NCBI GenBank assembly: GCA_031277535.1
Contig: JAITMD010000006.1
Location: 248,001-312,000 of the forward strand
Length of the DNA: 64,000 nucleotides
Source: Flavobacteriaceae bacterium
GTDB taxonomy: Bacteria > Bacteroidota > Bacteroidia > Flavobacteriales > Flavobacteriaceae
Direction: 5' to 3'
The stretch's first letter is position 1. Every line of letters starts with the position of its first letter. Shown here piece by piece: positions 59,588 through 64,000 of this stretch. The notes under the pieces were generated by a model that was not told the DNA's origin, made no database searches, and saw only the letters and a program-made list of their open reading frames with translations. The position numbers and the translations under genes were made by a program.

Positions 59588-59622
59588 CTAAAAAAAAGAC
59601 CCCTGTTATGCAACAGAGGTCT
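59588..59622 (-). terminator. Terminator T2 upstream of osmC-like gene
   Basis: AGACC and CTGTT pair with AACAG and GGTCT across one mismatch (59597-59607 / 59612-59622); the A-run at 59590-59597 gives the U-tract on the minus strand. It may also end the hydrolase-exonuclease transcript. Confidence 0.8.
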
Positions 59623-59651
59623 AAATAATATTTTTATATATACTAATAAAA

Positions 59652-59723
59652 TTATCCAATAAACCTCACTGCGGCAAACGTCCACATTGTATACTTACAT
59701 AAAAAAGGTTTAATTGAATGCAT
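59652..59723 (-). CDS. Short ORF 2 upstream of osmC-like gene (23 aa)
   Basis: ATG at 59723 to TAA at 59652, encoding MHSIKPFLCKYTMWTFAAVR and FIG. It follows a TAATTTTG -7 element and is followed by terminator T2, so it could be a small peptide gene or a leader. Very short, with no family known to me. Confidence 0.3.
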   Translation of the reverse strand: MHSIKPFLCKYTMWTFAAVRFIG

Positions 59724-59754
59724 AATATTTATCTCTATCTGATTTTTGTTCCCT

Positions 59755-59762
59755 CAAAATTA
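59755..59762 (-). promoter_or_regulatory. Candidate -7 element of the osmC leader region
   Basis: TAATTTTG on the minus strand, 31 bp before short ORF 2; no -33 at normal spacing. Confidence 0.4.
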
Positions 59763-59821
59763 GGAAAAATAAATTACCCTATTCTTCATAACAAATACGA
59801 TTTAACAATTTATTAACTTTA

Positions 59822-60535
59822 CTATACAGATTGTATCTCATAATCGTCCAACAAGGGCTCCCCTCTAAAGCGCAATAGCACCTGAGCCACTGCTACTACA
59901 TCTCTTTCACAATAAGCAATAATCCGGTCAATATTTTTCTCTTCATAAAAAACACGCTTTACCTCACTTCCTTCTATATCTTCTTTAGGAGATGGAATAC
60001 CTAATATTTTAGTCAGTAACCGCAAAGAGGTAAAATGTTTATAGTCACCAAATTTCCACATCTCCATAGTATCTAAGTGCGGAATCTCCCAAGGCTTTTT
60101 ACCAAATGTATGCAACTTCAACGGAATCTTTACCTCATTAATGATCATTCTACGAGCAATATAAGGGAAGTCAAACTCCTTAGCATTATGGCCACATAAC
60201 AACATATGAGGTTTTCCGAAATGTCCACTCAACAGATTAGCAAACTCAATCAACAGGTTCTTTTCTTCTCCATAAAAAGAAGTTGTTCTAAACTGTCTTT
60301 CTCCATTCTTAAACGTGAAATACCCTACAGATATACAAACAATTCTTCCAAACTCTGCCCAAATCCCAGCTCGTTCATAAAACTCCTCTACCGAAACTTC
60401 TCCTTTTCTTTGATAAGCTGTCTTAGACTCAAACAATTGTTGCAACTCCGTATCCAGAGCTTCATAACGCTCTTCAAACGGAACCGTTTCAATATCAAGA
60501 AACAAAATATGTTCGATTGCCTGCTGGTTTATCAT
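59822..60535 (-). CDS. 3'-5' exonuclease (DEDDy type, PolB-like)
   Basis: A 237-residue exonuclease with the DEDD motifs in order: FLDIETVP (Asp, Glu) at ~12-19, CGHNAKEFDFPYIARRM (Asp) in the middle, and IAYCERDVVAVAQVLLR near 210, where the Tyr spaced four before Asp marks the DEDDy class. It belongs to the predicted PolB-like exonucleases of Bacteroidota and acts on DNA or RNA ends; the target is unknown. It directly follows the serine hydrolase gene with no gap. Confidence 0.9.
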   Translation of the reverse strand: MINQQAIEHILFLDIETVPFEERYEALDTELQQLFESKTAYQRKGEVSVEEFYERAGIWAEFGRIVCISVGYFTFKNGERQFRTTSFYGEEKNLLIEFANLLSGHFGKPHMLLCGHNAKEFDFPYIARRMIINEVKIPLKLHTFGKKPWEIPHLDTMEMWKFGDYKHFTSLRLLTKILGIPSPKEDIEGSEVKRVFYEEKNIDRIIAYCERDVVAVAQVLLRFRGEPLLDDYEIQSV

Positions 60536-61696
60536 CTATTTTTTGCGTTGGTTCAACATTTTATAAGACTCATCAATATACGTGTACAAATCATTACTAT
60601 GTGGATCTTCTTCTGTTTGCACGCCTTTAATATGTCCCAAGCGAACAATAATCACGTTGTCTTTTGGTGAAACAATAACAAATTGCCCTAAATGCCCTCT
60701 CATATAAAAGAAATCTTGTCCTTTATAATTTTTCAACCACCAACCGTATCCATATTCTGGTGAATCTTTAAAACGAGGATGTACAGACTTTGCAACAAAT
60801 GCGCTATCTATAATTTGCTGTCCATTCCATTTACCATAATCTTTATACAGTTTACCAAAACGAGCCATATCACGCGCATCACTTGTAAAACAGCAATAAG
60901 CCTTTTCTATACCAGTTCCCTTTTTATCAATTTGCCACAATGCATCATTTTCTGCTCCCATTGGTTTCCAAAAATATTCTGACACATAATTTGACAAATA
61001 CTGCCCTGTTGCCTTTTCAAGTACCATAGTCAGCATTTGTGTATCTCCACTTTTATAAATAAACTCTTGTCCTGGTTTATCTTTTACTTCTAATCCCATA
61101 ATAACTCCACGCAAATTATCATCAAAATAGGCACGTGTTACAATCGAAAAAGGACTGTAATAATGCTCATCCCAAGATAATCCAGAACACATTGCAGACA
61201 AATCACCAACAGTCAAATCATCTTTATATTGTCCTTTCAATTCAGGCAAATAAGTAATTACTTTATCATCCAAGCTTTTTATCTCTCCGCGCTGCAAAGC
61301 CTTTCCTAAAGCTGCTGACACAATACTCTTAGCCATTGAAAAAGAATTAGACTTACTTCCTACGCCATAATTATCATAATAACTTTCGTACCAAATACTA
61401 TCGTTCTTAATAATCATAAAGGCTATTGATTTCAAATCTTTATGGGTTTGTTCCAATTCCATTGAAGGCATCACACTATTATAATCTTTTGCCATAGGCC
61501 AAGGTTGACCTACACCTTTCTTAATTTCACGAGTTGGAAAATAATGATAGTCATCCAAGAATGCTGTTTTATGACCATTAAAATAAACAGTTCGCACAGC
61601 TGTAAACAAATAATCTACATTAAACAAATAGGCCAGTGCTACAATTAACACACAGATACCTACAAACCACTTTAAAAATTTGAATAAACCTTTCAT
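60536..61696 (-). CDS. Serine hydrolase (beta-lactamase/class C family)
   Basis: A 386-residue exported hydrolase of the beta-lactamase/D-alanyl-D-alanine carboxypeptidase fold. It has an N-terminal membrane segment (~5-25), SMAKSIVSAALG with the SxxK pair near 122, YKSGDTQML carrying the second-site Tyr region, and GYGWWLKNY followed by RGHLGQF as the third motif. It could cut peptides or esters; there is no evidence for drug resistance. A -7 element lies at 61750-61757. Confidence 0.9.
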   Translation of the reverse strand: MKGLFKFLKWFVGICVLIVALAYLFNVDYLFTAVRTVYFNGHKTAFLDDYHYFPTREIKKGVGQPWPMAKDYNSVMPSMELEQTHKDLKSIAFMIIKNDSIWYESYYDNYGVGSKSNSFSMAKSIVSAALGKALQRGEIKSLDDKVITYLPELKGQYKDDLTVGDLSAMCSGLSWDEHYYSPFSIVTRAYFDDNLRGVIMGLEVKDKPGQEFIYKSGDTQMLTMVLEKATGQYLSNYVSEYFWKPMGAENDALWQIDKKGTGIEKAYCCFTSDARDMARFGKLYKDYGKWNGQQIIDSAFVAKSVHPRFKDSPEYGYGWWLKNYKGQDFFYMRGHLGQFVIVSPKDNVIIVRLGHIKGVQTEEDPHSNDLYTYIDESYKMLNQRKK

Positions 61697-61749
61697 ACGA
61701 GTTAATAAATAATTGATTACAATAAATTTAGAAAAAATAAACCGCTCAA

Positions 61750-61757
61750 CAAAAGTA
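61750..61757 (-). promoter_or_regulatory. -7 element of the serine hydrolase gene
   Basis: TACTTTTG on the minus strand, 53 bp before the ATG. Confidence 0.45.
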
Positions 61758-61846
61758 CTTCTACACTAATGTTCAAAAACATAGTTCTTTTACATCGTAC
61801 AACATAATAAAACACCCCATTTCAACACATTCCTTTAATCGTTGTA

Positions 61847-62488
61847 CTATTCTTGTTTCACTCCATTTATCCAAGTTTCTTTTCTTTCCAACTTTCCTTC
61901 TATATCATATATCTTAAACACACCTTCTTTCTTTCCTGCAATAAAGCATTCCTCAACCTTCAATTTGCCATTTTCATAATACCATTTACTCACTCCATCA
62001 CGTTTACCATTTACCCAATTTATTTGAGAAAGCAATGCTCCATCCGCATAGTTATAAATCGCTACCCCGTCGAGCTTCCCTTTTTTGTAATAAGTTATAG
62101 CCTCTACACCACCATCTTTTCTATAATTTTTGGTCTGTCCTTCTTTCACACCTGCAACATATGTTGTTTCAAGCTCAATACCTCCTTCTTCATAATAGTA
62201 CATCATTACTCCTTCTTCTTTACCATTCTTATAAGTAAGTATAGCATCATAATTACCATTTCTAAAACAATGCACACTTTTCCCTTCTGCTTTCCCATCT
62301 ATCAACAGTAGCTCTACCTTTAACTCCCCTGTATCGTAATAACTTCTTGCCACACCTGTATAGCCTACTGCACTACCTTCTTCGTAAAAGACACCTTCTC
62401 TGAACTGAAGTTTTTTTAAATCTATTTCTCTCTGCTGAAAACTCATCAACAAAAAGGCAACAACCAATATCCCTATTATTTTCTTCAT
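61847..62488 (-). CDS. Secreted YwqK/MORN-repeat protein (short paralogue)
   Basis: A 213-residue exported protein: signal peptide (1-18, IGILVVAFLLMSFQQ), then about seven to eight ~23-residue repeats of the type YYENGKLKVEECFIAGKKEG. This repeat is classed as the YwqK/MORN_2 family. The YwqK name comes from a B. subtilis immunity protein, but exported repeat proteins of this kind in flavobacteria have no proven antitoxin role. It is a paralogue of the next gene, sharing the same signal region and first repeats. Confidence 0.88.
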   Translation of the reverse strand: MKKIIGILVVAFLLMSFQQREIDLKKLQFREGVFYEEGSAVGYTGVARSYYDTGELKVELLLIDGKAEGKSVHCFRNGNYDAILTYKNGKEEGVMMYYYEEGGIELETTYVAGVKEGQTKNYRKDGGVEAITYYKKGKLDGVAIYNYADGALLSQINWVNGKRDGVSKWYYENGKLKVEECFIAGKKEGVFKIYDIEGKLERKETWINGVKQE

Positions 62489-62540
62489 CCTTATTTTTTC
62501 TACCTATTTACCATCTTGTTCCATTACAAAAAGCAACAAC

Positions 62541-63908
62541 CTACTCCCGTTTCTTATTCTCATTTCTTTCTCCCACTATCAATTCTCCATTCACGTCATA
62601 CCTTTTTGTTTCTCCTTTTATAGCGCCATTATCATAGAACACTTCTATTTTTTTGCACCCATTTTTATGATAATAAGTAACTATCCCATTTAACGTTCCA
62701 CTTTCCCATTCTGACGTTTTTTCCAAATCTCCATCTATATCATATTGTTTTGCCAAACCCGTTACTGTATTCGACTGATAGCAATATTCCTCTTTTAGTA
62801 CTCCATTTTCGTAATAGAAATAAATAATTCCATCCAATTTTCCTTTTTTTCTATTCACTCTTGACTCTACTATTCCACTGGGGTAATAATAAGTACTCTT
62901 ACCATCTCTTTTACCATATCTAAATTCCTCTTCTCCTTTTATTACCCCACTTTCAAAGTAGTAGGTAGCCATTCCTTCTGTTTTATCATTCACAAAAGAA
63001 TAAACTGATTGCAATCTGTTTCCCTTATAATAATCTTTTGTAACACCCTCCTGTTTACCTGCCTTCCAGGTTACAATTCTTTGCTTCTTCCCATCCTCAT
63101 AATAATATTTGCTAAGCCCATCCTTTTTTCCATTCTTCCAAGCAATAGTAGCAAATAGCTTACCCGAAGCATAATACTCTTTTTCTATACCCTGTTGATT
63201 GCCATCTTTCCATTTTCTTTTATTTTGCAATACACCGTCTTCGTAATAGCATTTACTTATTCCATCTGCTATTCCCTTTTTCCAATGCGATTTTGCAAGC
63301 AACTTTCCATTATCAGAATAGTCCTTACTCCATCCATCCTGCCTACCATTTCTCCACCTCACTTTGGTTATTACAATACCTTGTTCATTATACTGTTGTA
63401 CTATCCCATGCTGATTCCCCTCTTTCCACCTTGCCTTTATATCGAGTTTTCCATCTTCTGAGTAATATTTACACACACCATCTTCTGTATTATTACTTCT
63501 CCTTATTACTTTCTTTATATGTCCATTTTCGTAATAATACCTAATCAAAGCATCTGCTTTTGCATGCTTAAAATTTGCAATAGACAAGATCTTGCCGCTC
63601 TCATAATAGTCTATTGCAGTGCCCTCTTCTACTCCCTTCTTAAAATTTGTCTCTGTTTTTAACTGTCCACTTTCATAATAAAATTTAGCTATTCCATTTT
63701 CTACTCCGCTCACAAACGTTATCTCTACCTTTAGTGTACCATTATCATAATAAGATGTGCCTACACCTGTATAAGGGACAGTACTATTAGGTTCGTAATA
63801 AATTCCATTTCTATTTAGAAGTTTGTACAAGTCTGTTTCTCGTTGCTGAAAACTCATCAACAAAAAACCGACAATCAATACCCCTATTATTCTTCCTATA
63901 AATACCAT
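62541..63908 (-). CDS. Secreted YwqK/MORN-repeat protein (long paralogue)
   Basis: A 455-residue version of the preceding gene: signal peptide with the same LLMSFQQRE.DL junction, then about eighteen repeats of ~23-24 residues with YY.ESG/DG and GK..G motifs (for example GLSKYYYEDGKKQRIVTWKA). The extra repeats suggest internal expansion after tandem gene duplication. Such beta-hairpin rods may bind surfaces or partner proteins. It precedes the short paralogue by 52 bp on the same strand. Confidence 0.88.
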   Translation of the reverse strand: MVFIGRIIGVLIVGFLLMSFQQRETDLYKLLNRNGIYYEPNSTVPYTGVGTSYYDNGTLKVEITFVSGVENGIAKFYYESGQLKTETNFKKGVEEGTAIDYYESGKILSIANFKHAKADALIRYYYENGHIKKVIRRSNNTEDGVCKYYSEDGKLDIKARWKEGNQHGIVQQYNEQGIVITKVRWRNGRQDGWSKDYSDNGKLLAKSHWKKGIADGISKCYYEDGVLQNKRKWKDGNQQGIEKEYYASGKLFATIAWKNGKKDGLSKYYYEDGKKQRIVTWKAGKQEGVTKDYYKGNRLQSVYSFVNDKTEGMATYYFESGVIKGEEEFRYGKRDGKSTYYYPSGIVESRVNRKKGKLDGIIYFYYENGVLKEEYCYQSNTVTGLAKQYDIDGDLEKTSEWESGTLNGIVTYYHKNGCKKIEVFYDNGAIKGETKRYDVNGELIVGERNENKKRE

Positions 63909-64000
63909 ATTTCTTTATGCCTTATTACAACTTAATTGGTTCTTTTTTTCGCGTATCACACAACAAACGATTGGTAAACCAAAACTACCTTAAAGATACA

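Noticed and set aside
61847..63908. Toxin-antitoxin system
   Set aside because: The YwqK family name suggests an antitoxin, but both proteins have signal peptides and no toxin-like gene lies beside them within the window.

Overview
This 64-kb window is AT-rich chromosomal DNA from a member of the Bacteroidota, almost certainly the family Flavobacteriaceae and probably the genus Myroides. The evidence is the short RpoD, SusC/SusD and TonB-dependent receptors, flavobacterial families (DUF4296, DUF4271, HYC_CC_PP), promoters of the TAnnTTTG type, and few Shine-Dalgarno sequences. The genus is suggested by a trimethylamine monooxygenase of the type known from Myroides; this is inference. No insertion sequence, prophage, CRISPR array or rRNA gene was seen. 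Most of the window is core chromosome with compact operons separated by clear hairpin terminators.

Layout. 1-6650: end of a coiled-coil/TPR-like gene, secG, groES-groEL, then rpe, lipB and a small YqaE/Pmp3 gene (minus) facing lysS (plus). 6686-10521: a minus-strand locus with an MbnH-like di-haem peroxidase, an MbnP-like lipoprotein, two paralogous small CNGKC proteins and an AraC regulator, which looks like copper handling. 10620-16730: rpoD, tmm, pnp, rpsO and a GAF protein. 16975-20108: a plus-strand HYC_CC_PP protein, TonB receptor and secreted HMA protein, a second metal locus. 20203-21432: a CBS protein, tRNA-Arg(TCG) and yqeY. 21669-37366: a complete dcw cell-wall and division cluster running from mraZ to ftsZ on the minus strand. 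After a 1.27-kb non-coding gap come a hydrolase and the GTPase YihA, a ClbS-like protein, a LuxR regulator and a susC-susD pair. 46838-57006: tyrS, an epimerase, DUF4296, dihydroorotase, a glycosyltransferase, DUF4271-hemD, pckA, DUF423 and a saccharopine dehydrogenase-like gene. 57085-63908: a double ATPase of an oligopeptide ABC transporter, an OsmC-like protein, an exonuclease, a serine hydrolase and two paralogous secreted YwqK/MORN-repeat proteins.

The most unusual signals lie between genes. A 33-codon leader ORF ending in MCMCCCM, with its Cys codons in one arm of a hairpin and a second hairpin just after its stop, precedes susC. Two short ORFs, each followed by a terminator hairpin, precede the osmC-like gene, and one of them also ends in Cys codons. 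A run of seven hairpins fills the region upstream of tmm. Three GTGGN boxes at a 10-bp period sit over the mraZ promoter and look like an MraZ operator. The pnp leader carries a UUCG hairpin inside a longer stem. Together with the two putative copper loci, these are the best candidates for undescribed biology.
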